In this document: in pieces, positions 10,745 through 20,583 of the stretch
How positions within the stretch are numbered: the first letter of the stretch is position 1
Layout of the letters: every line of letters begins with the position of its first letter
Origin: Nematopogon swammerdamellus
Taxonomy: Eukaryota; Arthropoda; Insecta; Lepidoptera; Adelidae
Assembly: GCA_946902875.1 (NCBI GenBank)
Contig: OX336345.1
Location: forward strand, 16,585,395 to 16,649,394
Direction of reading: 5' to 3'
DNA: 64,000 bases
Notes under the pieces: model-generated
What the model saw: the letters and a program-made list of their open reading frames with translations, nothing else
Database searches by the model: none
What the model was told of the DNA's origin: nothing
Position numbers and translations under genes: made by a program

Positions 10745-11511
10745 TCGTGAACAAAGTAACGTTTTGGGAAAGAAATTATTTTAGATTATATAGTATTTAT
10801 AGTATTTGTTGATTATATCATATCTAGGTCGATAGATTTTTACTTTATTTGCATTTAAAAAATCAAAACTGAATTTTCGCTTACTCTAAAAATTTGTGAG
10901 CGATTCACCCTACTCCAACCCGAAAAACAGCGTGTCGCTGTCTCGCTTGCACTCGTGGAATTTGCACCATGCTTGCTTACCTTGTATGAGGCCTTAAGCT
11001 CTCCCAGAAGAGAACCCTTAGCGGGCCTGCGAGTCACTAATTCCTGCCAACCCCTAAGGCAGTAGACGCGACATACTAATCCTGCTCCGACAAAATTACC
11101 GGCATTGTCTTGTAGAGACCTCACGTGTATTGAAACTCACCTGAGCGAATTATACGCCAGCTAAGCTCTCGAGAACTATGGGAAGGTAAGTATGTAATTA
11201 CCACGTAGCTAGACCATATTACCACATAAAGATATGTGCGAAGGTATTTAAGATACGTGCGACCTCTTCTTAACACTTACATTACATAAGTACATAAGTA
11301 TGAAAGATAATTAATTTACCGACACTTACAAACGTTCAACTCATGTAGCGACGATTTGTAGGGTCACTCAGTCTGTTCTACAGGTACTATCATGGAAGCT
11401 GCTCGGAGGGACTTGCATCCCTTATTTCTTGCCATCCAACCTAACTCCGCAGTATTCACCGCACAGAAACTGAACACCCTTTTGTTCATTTTTAAGTTTC
11501 CGGATTAACAG
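10745..11511. other. Flank of the retrotransposon; no gene seen
   Basis: AT-rich sequence with a short GC-richer stretch around 10900-11110. An 89-residue open frame there on the minus strand matches nothing I recognise and lacks start context. No promoter or RNA gene recognised. Confidence 0.4.
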
Positions 11512-11718
11512 TAGGTTTAAAGGCTTACATAAGTCGACGTTTCGCCCGCTACGTCACGGGCTTCATCAGGAACTGTGGGAGTTCCTGGACGACGTCTGGT
11601 GTCCATTGCACCAGACGTCAAACTGCTCTTTTTCGAAGATTGTAGCTGTGGGTAGGTCGCACAATATTCGGCAGCGGTGCCAGATCGCGATCCGTACTTA
11701 TGTAAGTCTTTAAACCTT
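11512..11718. mobile_element. Foldback element with terminal inverted repeats
   Basis: Arms of 21 bp, 11514-11534 and 11696-11716, differ at one base (ggtttaaaggcttacataag versus its complement). The interior holds two further hairpins: an 8-bp stem around 11568-11588 (caggaact) and an 11-bp stem around 11591-11619 (gacgtctggtg). Non-autonomous; no ORF. Confidence 0.7.
11536..11596 (-). ncRNA. Hammerhead-ribozyme-like core inside the foldback element
   Basis: On the minus strand the order is GACGU-C (stem III and putative cleavage site), a stem-loop, CUGAUGA (11563-11569), a 5-bp GCCCG/CGGGC hairpin, GAAA (11540-11543), then ACGUC, which pairs fully with GACGU. This is the layout of a type III hammerhead. 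Defects: one extra A after CUGAUGA, and a 6-base bulge on the 5' side of stem I. Activity is uncertain; it may be a decayed copy. Hammerheads in Penelope-like and related retroelements are established. Confidence 0.45.
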
Positions 11719-11939
11719 AAAAATGAATATAATTAATAACATATAGTGCTTCTATCCCTAGTCTACAATCCTGCTGGTATGATGTCTCACTGAGCGTAGT
11801 TTCGCGTGGTGAGGTTTGGATATTTCTGGTACCTCGGATCCCTCGGCACAGCGACCGGTTTTAATTAAAAATATATGTATATAACGTTCTCGTCCTCTTT
11901 GAAGTACATACGCTTTGAATTTTTGGTTAGTTTAATTTA

Positions 11940-12082
11940 TAGTACCTGGGCGACCGAGCTTTGCTCTGCGTCAACACCTATCTAGATAAACATGAAAAAA
12001 ATTGCATTATCTAAATACAAAATTTCATCCAAATCGTTAGAGCCGTTTCCGAGAAACCAATTATATATATATATATATATAG
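11940..12082. repeat. Non-LTR-type tail fragment with (TA)n
   Basis: Contains a gaccgagctttgctc motif and the phrase atcgttagagccgtttccgagaa, followed by a (TA)n run at about 12061-12082. A related motif (gccgagcgaagctcggtcgcccagg) occurs at 57501-57525. I take it as the 3' part of a lepidopteran LINE or Helitron-like repeat; family not fixed. Confidence 0.45.
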
Positions 12083-12258
12083 GTATATATATTTAGCTCA
12101 CTTAAAGTAATAGGATATATTTTTAAAATGTATAATTATTTTGCAGGTAATAATTTATTTAATTTCTATTTTAAAACTGCACTATAAAAAAATAGGGCAT
12201 CTTCTGTAAATCAGTTTTCTAGAAAGAATTTCGTTCATGTTTCTATATATTTATTATA

Positions 12259-12511
12259 CAGCCTGATTTTGTTACCATGCTGGGTATTTAAGGGGATTAA
12301 TCTGTATCGAAAACTAAGTAGATTCCAGGAAAAAGCTAAAACTAAAAAAAAAACTCCATAAGTTTTGAGGTTTGGTATTTGCGAAAAGGTATGGAGAACT
12401 CAATTTTTTTTTTTACTAATTTCGCCACAGTTCTTTTTTTGAATGTACTTAGTTTTCGATACAAATTATCCCCTTGAAACATGCGGCGTATGTGGCAACA
12501 AAATCAGCCTG
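12259..12511. mobile_element. MITE, Tc1/mariner-like
   Basis: Inverted ends cagcctgattttgtt and its complement at 12497-12511, with a second matched block inside (aaggggatta...gtatcgaaaactaagta and complement). TA lies next to the left end and close to the right end. About 250 bp, no ORF, poly(T) interior. Confidence 0.6.
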
Positions 12512-12867
12512 TGTATAAGTGCCCAGTATGGATGTAATCACAGCAGTTGTCGCTCGGTGCTGCAGTGGAAAAGCAGAGAAAAAATACAAACGTTAATATT
12601 TGCGACAATCTGTTCGTAACGAGTTTTGCCGGCAGCCTGTGTCTACTGCGGACACTAAGTTCATATTGTTTAGTTTTTATGGTTTCGTCGCAAATTAGCA
12701 AAATAGAAAGTTATGAAATTGCTGTTGTCTTTCTTGTATTTTCTTACGTCGCTTAAAATGTTTTATTAAATTCAAAGCCGAAAATAAATAGGAAAATTCG
12801 GTTTAGACTTTGAAAAAATAATTGATTCTGGGATTTAACTTGAAACTCAGGTATTATAAATTACAAA

Positions 12868-13245
12868 TTTAAAATCCCCCGACCCCTAAAAAGTCTAAAA
12901 TAATTTCCGTTTACTTACTTAAAGGAGTTGGAGGACCGTTTAGTAAATAAAATATAAAATCTCAGAGCTGCGCGGGTATAATTATTAAAATTTGTAATTT
13001 AACTTTTATTTCAAGCTTTAAAAAAACCACACGCAAATCGGTCCACTTTTTGAGATAATTAATTACTTAATTACTTCATTCATTACAAACATAGCTAAAA
13101 ACCATCCCGATTAAAGCAGATTTCTAATAAAAAAAACCGCATCCAAATCGGTCCATCCGTTTGGGAGCTACGATGCCACAGACACACCTATGCACACACA
13201 CACACGTTAAACTTATAACATCCCTCTTTTTGCGTCGGGGGTTAA
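12868..13245. repeat. Dispersed repeat, copy A (sister of 27470-27920)
   Basis: Begins with one arm of the foldback seen at 27470-27648 (cccctaaaaagtctaaaataat), continues with the inverted loop, and ends in a tail carrying aaatcggtccatccgtttgg, a CA-rich run and gggggttaaaa. The same tail is at 27650-27920. Likely a non-autonomous element carrying LINE-like 3' sequence. Confidence 0.55.
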
Positions 13246-13249
13246 AACT

Positions 13250-13760
13250 AGAATAGAATAAGCGTTTATTTCCTCATAATTATTTTCTCTTGCATGAACA
13301 AGAACACAAAACAAAGAAAAACAGAAACACTAGCAAAAGGAAGCCACCTCAGGTTATGTGCCCCAGCTTCCTCTTGTTACTCGCACGCCACAAATTTCGA
13401 AATTCCTAAATGTATTAAATGCAACAAATAATCAAAAGGTAATTATTTATACAGGTAGTTCAAACACACTTTGTACAAAATATATGGCGCATGCCAATGA
13501 TATACATAAATTACATTAAATACGACTTTGAAGTTATAATATATTTAACAGCGTTAAACAGTCCTCTATGCCCGTAGAAGCCTAAACGAACATAGTATAC
13601 ATAAATACGGACACTATACTGTGACACTACACTATACTACGGTGCTGTAGCCACCGATTTACTGTAGAACAAATATATGTTTAACCTGTCTCCAGTTTGT
13701 TGTTAATTAACTGAACATTGTGTACTGTGTATAAATAACATTCTATTCTATTTTATTCTA
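13250..13760. repeat. Retroelement remnant ending in ATTCT-type microsatellites
   Basis: Starts with tagaatagaataagcgtttatt, the complement of the aataaacgttattctattc tail seen at 23911-23930, and ends with ctattctattttattcta. No open frame. Probably two truncated LINE tails in opposite orientation. Confidence 0.35.
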
Positions 13761-14460
13761 TATTTTCCTCTATAAGTAAGTAGTAAGAAAAATGGGTACC
13801 ATTTTTCTGTTTTTGCCACAAAATATGTCTGAACTTTTTCATAATAACATACAATTTATCCCCACACATAAAAATAACTGCCTATCTCTAAAAGTACAAA
13901 CAAAACATCCAGTGAACATCGTTCCGAGCCGTCGCTCGTCGCCCGAGGCAATCCTTTCCCATTATTGCGAAACATTGAACAGAAAAGCGCACAACACACA
14001 AGTGTCTTGTGTCTATTCACCGACAATACTAGACACATGTAGGGCGACATCATAGAACAGCGAACGCTCGCTCTCTACCAGAAGTGTTATTTTCTACGGC
14101 TCAGAGGCGGCCACGAAGAATCTGTAGTTTCGTCCAGTTAATCATAGCGAAAATATGGAATGTTCCTCCGGTGTGTGTCCCACTGTGAGTCTTCTAAAGT
14201 GGGTCTATCTGTGGGTCTTCAAAAGGCCAATAAACTTGGCGATTACCTTTTTTTTATATTTATTTATTTAATAAAGAAAACATGCCGCCATTAACAATTA
14301 TAATTTGTAGGTGTAATTTTATACATAGCGTGTGGTCAATTATATGTTTCCCTGATTAGTTTACATGTGTGTGGTGGACATAAGTTTTAATGTGTCAAAG
14401 GATGTATGTGATGTGGTGTAGTGTTTTGTGTGTGTATTTGAGGGTTTTTGTGTAGAACAT
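13761..14460. other. Intergenic stretch, no gene recognised
   Basis: Contains short unrecognised open frames on both strands (13792-14055) and a low-complexity tatttatttattt run near 14253. Nothing I can assign. Confidence 0.35.
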
Positions 14461-14590
14461 GAGAACAGGAGAACAAAGCCGAGGCTGATATGCGGCCATC
14501 TTATATCCAGTGTGTTGGTATCAACCCAGTTGGCTGTAATTTAAGCCTACCTCCTAGTAAGGGGGCAAGGGAAGGGACCTACACTTTTAC
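14461..14590 (-). repeat. SINE fragment (tRNA-headed family)
   Basis: Matches 25500-25622 closely: tatgcggccatcttatatccag, then cctacctcctagtaag and aagggaaggg. Only the internal part is present here. Confidence 0.6.
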
Positions 14591-14689
14591 ATCGGTTATT
14601 AAAAGTGTTCGCTGTAGAAAGTACTTTGGACATTCCATTTAATGTTTTCTCTGTTCCTTAGTCGACACAAATAGTCAATCAGTGAGAGC

Positions 14690-14810
14690 CGCAATGCACC
14701 GCCTCCGCCGCGTCCGCCTTCCCCTACTTCTGTAACTACGGCTGAAGCCTGCCGAGCCGCCGTCGCCCCGCCCCGCCCGCCCAACAGGCGGGGGCGGGCG
14801 GTCAACTGTT
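14690..14810. other. GC-rich island
   Basis: A CG-dense block (ccgccgcgtccgcc, ccccgccccgcccg, gcgggggcgggcgg) in AT-rich surroundings. It could be the first exon or promoter of an unseen gene, or repeat-derived. Open frames cross it on the minus strand, but none has a recognisable domain. Confidence 0.35.
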
Positions 14811-15424
14811 GCTTCGTTAAAAGCCTTCATTTCGCTCCAATACACATTGCGGACTGTAATGGCGGCGTCTCGCTTCGCAGATTTTTGAGAGTATCTTTCA
14901 TTGAGTAATTGCATTTTCGATTTCAATTTGGTTGCTTCTGTCTGTATTGACATTTGTTTATTTCTATTCAGATTGTATACTTTTATTTCAAAAGTGTAAT
15001 TAGTTGTATAAATTATGATTATATACTCCACGTCACTGGATTGTTTGAACAAAGCGAATACTTTTTCGGTCTCCTCCTCCGTCGTCGTTTCTTTAATCTC
15101 TACATGAAATCTAGTTTATATAAATCGTCAAGCAAATCCATTTCCCGTCCCAACTTTTAATCGCTGTAAAACGAAATAATTCCTCCAACAGCAGAGCTTG
15201 GCGATTAAATGCGGCTATTTATCGCCCATCAGCTGAAGCGCTCGAGGCCAGCGGCTGCAAGTTGCCGCAACATTAGAAAGACGAACGAGGAACGATCCAT
15301 CAGGCCGGGATCGGTGGGAAAAAAGGCATGTACACACATTGGTTCAAGCCTGCAGCCACTTACACGTTCGACTGACCGCGCCCAGGTGTGTATGTAGTAG
15401 GTAATTATAACCAACTCAAGAACA

Positions 15425-15735
15425 GCTGCGAGTTTGTGGCCTTTGCTGTAGAGACTCTTGGGGCATGGAGCCCGGACGCGATCAGTTTTTCCACGAAATT
15501 GGGAAAACTACTCATTGGCCAGACGCGCCGAGCCGTGCCCGGGCGCATTTCAAGCAGCGGATAAACCAGGCGATGCAGAGGGTGGACGCCGCTTCAGTCA
15601 TGGAGACTGATATGGACGATTATTTTTATTTATAGTTAAACTTATTGGTATAGTAAATTTTGTTATTATTTTTAGGTCTACATTTTTTACTATTTTTAAG
15701 TACCTATTTTATTTCTAATAAAGTATTATGATTTT
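15425..15735 (+). pseudogene. LINE 3' end, frameshifted reverse transcriptase tail
   Basis: Plus-strand reading gives VETLGAWSPDAISF, then in another frame FKQRINQAMQRVDAASVM. Both resemble the C-terminal segment (ETLG-W-P; QRI--A-QR-NAAS) found at the end of many insect retroelement polymerases. An AT-rich 3' region with aataaag follows at about 15717. The tail is shared with 58898-59085. Truncated and frameshifted. Confidence 0.5.
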
Positions 15736-15739
15736 ATTG

Positions 15740-17090
15740 TAGCAATACTTAACAAATATAAATGTAACTAAATCTAATTAAACTAAACTAAATTAACTTA
15801 AAAAAATTAAAACTAAACCTAAAAAAATAAATCAATAATAAAAACCATCGAAGGTATTCCATTGTAGCAAGGTCGGTATCCAAAATGGTAAATTAACTTG
15901 AACTCTCTTACAGATACAGTCGTTTGTAGCTAGCCGGGTAGAGTTACTAATGCCTGAGGTGGATAACGTTCTGCGGAGGTCGGCCCCCGCCGCCGCCGCC
16001 GCTCCGCCGCCGGACGCTCTCCAGTAATCACAGTTGCGGAACTGCCGGCCGCGCCCCGACGGATCCGTGTCGCGCCGGAACAACCTTTTAACTTAATTGT
16101 CTATTGGAGACTCTTCCAATTTTAATAGCTGTTCAGGGGTAGGTTAAAACATGTATATTGAAATTGAATTGTACGGGTGAACCGATATTGAGTAGCTTTA
16201 CTGTACTGATAGTCGTTACCGTAATCGAATTTTCATAACGGAAAATTTCCATTTAAGGTCCTGTCATATCGGCCGCAGTAGGTATTCGAGGGGGTGAAGC
16301 AGGGGTAGAGAATGCGAGGGGAAGGGAAGAGACTCCGCCCACAGTGGGGCGCTTCGCGCGCGCGGCCACGTGGCGCCGCTGCTAGTAGCGCAGCAGGTGA
16401 TACTTCAACTGTTACCAACATTGCATGTTCCAAAACAAGCGAATGTCGCGTGTCGATCGATAAATTGCCGCAACGGCTCAAAACTATGGAGGTGGCTTTT
16501 TACTTGTTATTATTAATTTTTATTATCCATTTATTCACATGTTTCTTTTTATATAAATTTTACATTTAAAACATTAAAACCTAAATTAATATAAAAATAA
16601 ACGGAGTTTCCACCACCGGAAATTTATTTCTTAATGTTTTTATTAAAAACATTTATTGCAATTTTTTTCGTTTATTTGTGAAATAAAATCTATGGACGAT
16701 GAGTGAATTATTTTATAAAAATTTAAAGCGCATTTGTAAATTTTTGTCGAGTTCAGACGTGTCATATCACTTGCAACAAACATCACCTAAAATTTGTGTG
16801 CTTAAAATTAAGATTCTTAAATAATTCGTTCACTCCTGTCTTTCTTTCTCAAAATGACAACAATGACAGGAATAACTAAATTTTAGCTTTAGTAGTGTCT
16901 ACTAGAAATAAAGTCAATAGGTTACTAACATTAAAAAAAAAACACAGACCAAGTAGAGTCGAACCCGCAAACCGAGGGTTCCGCACAAATACGATGGGGG
17001 GCGTGGCTTTGCAGTGGGGAGGTTTGCTAGCAAATTGCTAGTAAGCTTATTGCGTAGACCAAGTTAAAATAGGAATTTTAGTGTTTTGCT
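15740..17090. other. Intergenic; two GC-rich patches, no gene recognised
   Basis: GC-rich patches at about 15975-16070 (cgccgccgccgccgctccgcc) and 16330-16390 (gcgcgcgcggccacgtgg). A fragment of the SINE family with the phrase gagggttccgcac lies at 16933-16993. Short open frames here lack recognisable domains. Confidence 0.35.
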
Positions 17091-17093
17091 GTC

Positions 17094-17937
17094 ATCATCA
17101 TCATCATCAGCCTGTATCGGTCCACTGCTGGACATAGGCCTCTCCCAAGGCACGCCACCACACGCGGTCTTCCGCTCTTCTCATCCATCCACTCCCGGCT
17201 ACCTTTTTTAGGTCATCTGTCCACCTAGCCGGGGGGCGTCCCACGCTACGTTTGCTTGTACGTGGTCTCCATTCGAGCACCCGTCTACCCCATCGGTTGT
17301 CGGGTCTACGACAGATGTGCCCAGCCCACTGCCACTTCAGCTTGCTTATTTTCTTAGCAATGTCGACTACCTTAGTTATTTGACGTATCACGTCGTTACG
17401 GATTTTATCGGTCAAAGAAATGCCGAGCATTGCTCTTTCCATAGCTCGCTGAGCGACTTTAAATTTGTGGACCAGGCCCATCGTCAGGGTCCACGTTTCC
17501 GCTCCGTACGTCATTACCGGCAGAACGCATTGATTGAAGACCTTCGTCTTCAATGACTGTGGGATGGAGGATGAAAAGATGTGGCGGAGTTTCCCAAATG
17601 CCGCCCAGCCTAGCTGAATCCTTCTGTTGGCCTCCTTGTCAAAGTTGTGCTTCCCTAGTTGGATGGTTTGTCCAAGATAGACATAGTTCTGCACAACTTC
17701 GAGGGTCGCCTCTCCAACTGTTACGTGCCCCGGGACGACGTGTTCGTTGAACATGACTTTCGTCTTGTCCAAATTCATCCCGAGGCCGACTCGGCGGGAG
17801 GCGACATTGAGGCCGTTCAGCATGTGATTCAGCTCCTCCAGCGATTCGCCTATCACGACTATGTCATCCGCGAAACGTAGGTGTGAAATGTACTCGCCGT
17901 TAATATTAATGCCGTGCTTTTTGCTGTACGCGTAGTT
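17094..17937 (-). pseudogene. RTE-type LINE, 5'-truncated reverse transcriptase C-terminus
   Basis: The minus-strand frame opens before the first start-like codon and contains FADDIVVIGES (FADD at 17863-17874, the RT catalytic box), then LNLDK-type palm sequence (GMNLDKTKVM), NYVYLGQTI, LPVMTYGAETWTL, WAGHICRRPDNRW and GRPPARWTDDL. This is the RT-to-end segment of RTE/BovB-like LINEs. The TGA stop (17107-17109) is itself part of the (TGA)n repeat that forms the 3' end, typical of RTE. The endonuclease and most of RT are missing, so it is a dead copy, although the remaining frame is unbroken. Short relatives lie near 30515-30660, 37815-37960 and 55140-55235. Confidence 0.85.
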
Positions 17938-17975
17938 TATTAAGTTTACTTTAAAAAAATAAACTTAATAAACTT
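17935..17975. repeat. Inverted repeat at the 5' junction of the RTE copy
   Basis: Arms agtttattaagttta and its exact complement, separated by an A-rich loop of about 11 bases. It sits precisely where RTE homology starts. Confidence 0.75.
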
Positions 17976-20583
17976 TCATACAACATTTAATTTTTAAATT
18001 TTCATGCAAAATGGAAACTTTACTTTTTTTTAACCACAAAAACATTGATTTTGATTATACATGTATGCAAAAACGACACGGGCTGCCTCGACATGGTCTC
18101 TATTAAGTTACGGTTAATTTATAGAAGGTGCGGAGCGTAGTGACGAATCTTCTATAAATTAACCCTTATAATTTTTTTAAACCACCAAACTGGTTATAAA
18201 AATAATTAACATTCCTCACCCCCGGCCATCACCTCCCACTTCAAAGCCACACACACAATGTAAATTAAGTTCATCTCAAGATTAATTTTATGATACATAA
18301 ATATATTACAAACAAACTAAATTTTGCGGTCAACTTAAATAATAATTTCTCACTAACTATTTAAACGAGACCAGTTTTTCATACTTTCGTATTCCTCCCT
18401 TTAAAGTTTTTGAACCACTTTGTCATAAAAGCAAGTAAATATTACATTCAAAATCTGTAAGAAGCAAACAAGAACCAACCAAGAAAGAATCACATAAATT
18501 TCTTGTGCACGTAAAGTCCTTTTGCACAAATAGCAGATCAGGTCATCCTTGGAGTACGGCTTGCACCTGTGGGATGGCTCTGACAAATATCAGCTTTTAA
18601 AAGGGAAATTGTTTGAAAACAGGAATTTGTTAAAAAGGATTGTGTCGCGCTTTCAATAAAAAAAAAGCGAGTGGGCTGTGTAGGAGACACGGCCGCAGAT
18701 TCTTTAATTTTATGAAGATCTCATCGATACCTATCCTTGCTTGTCCCACCACACGATTAGTTTGGGAGCAGTAGTTTTCGAAAAAAATAATCCTATCGAG
18801 GCCTATAATTTCCTCCAGCGGATGAGTAGTCGTGGATCAGTAGTATAATTTTATTAGAGCAATTAAATGTAGGTTAAAAATATTTTACAAGCTTTTATTT
18901 AACTTTCCCTGTATGTTGGTTTGTTAGTATGTGTGGGTCAATTCTTGGAAGCCAAATTAGAACCACTTCCTCTTATCCTACGAAGTTGAAATTTAAAACA
19001 AGGCAATGTTATGTAAAAAAAAGAAACAAAAAAAATATTTCAAAAAAAAATTTTATCTCGTCGAGGCCTATCATTTTCTCCAGCGGATGAGTAGTCGTTG
19101 ATCAGTAGTTTCCGAAATATGCCCTCTCAAACACTTTTCCTTTTTTATTCTGAAACGGCTGAACCAATTTTGAAAAAAAAAATACAACTATTTCAAAAAG
19201 AGCAATTTTTTTCTATGTAAAGAAACAATTTGCAAGTCGATCTGACCAGTAGTTCAGGAGTTATAAGCATTTATTGATTTTCTAAGCCTTTTTTTAAGGG
19301 CCATATTTATAGAAGGGCTTGATGTACGACTCTCGGGTATGTCAACTTAGCAAGTCGGATATGCCTCACCTTCCTGTAACTCTTATAGTTTCGAGATATA
19401 AGTCGCCAAAAGTACATCATTTTCGTGACGCAACTTTTTTGTAAAAAACCGGCTGCAGGATAAAGACGTTTCATCAAATTCACGTCAAAAACAAAGAAAA
19501 CACAAAAATAAATCTATAAATAAAAATCATGTTTAGGGGTTCTGGTATTTTGTTGAATTTATTGTAGCTTTTCAAATTTCCATCTAATATAGTAAAACAA
19601 TAAAAATATATTATTATAAAATAATTCTTTTGGGAATCCATCGTGTTTGTGTTTCCGTTTTCAAAGGTGTGACGTAAAAAAATATAATTTTAAAGAAGCC
19701 ATCTCCACTTTATCCTAATCGCACGCACGCATTTGGCCCTACACTGTGTATCAATTGTCAGAATTAGGCGGAAAAAAATATGGAATGAAACAATGGATTG
19801 TCCACAGTGCCTAACGGCATTTTGCCTTTGTCAAATCCAGTAAAACCTACCAATTATTGTTTGTCTAAATAGGACGAATAAAACCATAATATATTTATTG
19901 AAGAACATTCAGGTTGATACCGCTTTTCTCGCCCATAGTAGGGGAAGGCAATGCCCGTTCAATACACAATTAAATATCAACTTTCCATACAGGCAAATTG
20001 ACGTAAAAGATGAAAAGTAAGAGTAACCCAAAAACTTACTTTGAAATAAAAAAAAACTATTCCATATATTTTATTATGATAGGCACTGACATTTTTTATA
20101 ACAAAAATCGGATTTATTCTCGATTTCGAGAGTGGCGTCATAGTAATGTATAAAGAAAGTACTCAGTTATGTAATTGGAATATTGGATCGAAGTTCCTTA
20201 TAGCGGCTTGCGCGGTAATGCGAACTGTCAGAAAACGCGGCTGTTACGACCATCTGGTCCTGTGGAAGGCGAGAAAACGACATGCTTTGCAAACAAAGGA
20301 AACTGTACTTTCTTTCCAACGTGTAAGAGCTATCTTAATGCCCCGGCTGTTACGACGATCTATATAAAAGGCGAGAAAATGACATTGCTTTGAAAAAAAT
20401 TAATTTAGAACGTGCCAGTAATTTTTGTAGATCAGAAAATTGACATTATATCAGCCTTCATCTCTATTTATTCTTCATTGAATAAATGTCGTAATGCCAG
20501 CCGCAACAATACCTTTATATTCAATGAAGTACCTACTACACTACACTAAGGTAATGCACAGAGAAACATAACATACGAACTAA
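17976..20583. other. AT-rich intergenic DNA with old repeats
   Basis: Contains a perfect 16-bp inverted repeat (18112-18127 and 18149-18164, ggttaatttatagaag). Two related blocks with gaggcctatnatttnctccagcggatgagtagtcgt occur at about 18797-18840 and 19064-19100. A small direct repeat (ggctgttacgac...aggcgagaaaa) is at about 20239-20275 and 20346-20377. No gene recognised. Confidence 0.45.

Noticed and set aside
10855..11124. 89-residue minus-strand frame
   Set aside because: No recognisable motif, no start or splice context; left unannotated.
16312..16569. Small frame with a hydrophobic C-terminal segment (EVAFYLLLLIFIIHLF)
   Set aside because: Starts in a GC-rich patch and ends in AT-rich DNA; the hydrophobic run is what AT-rich sequence encodes by chance. 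No family likeness.
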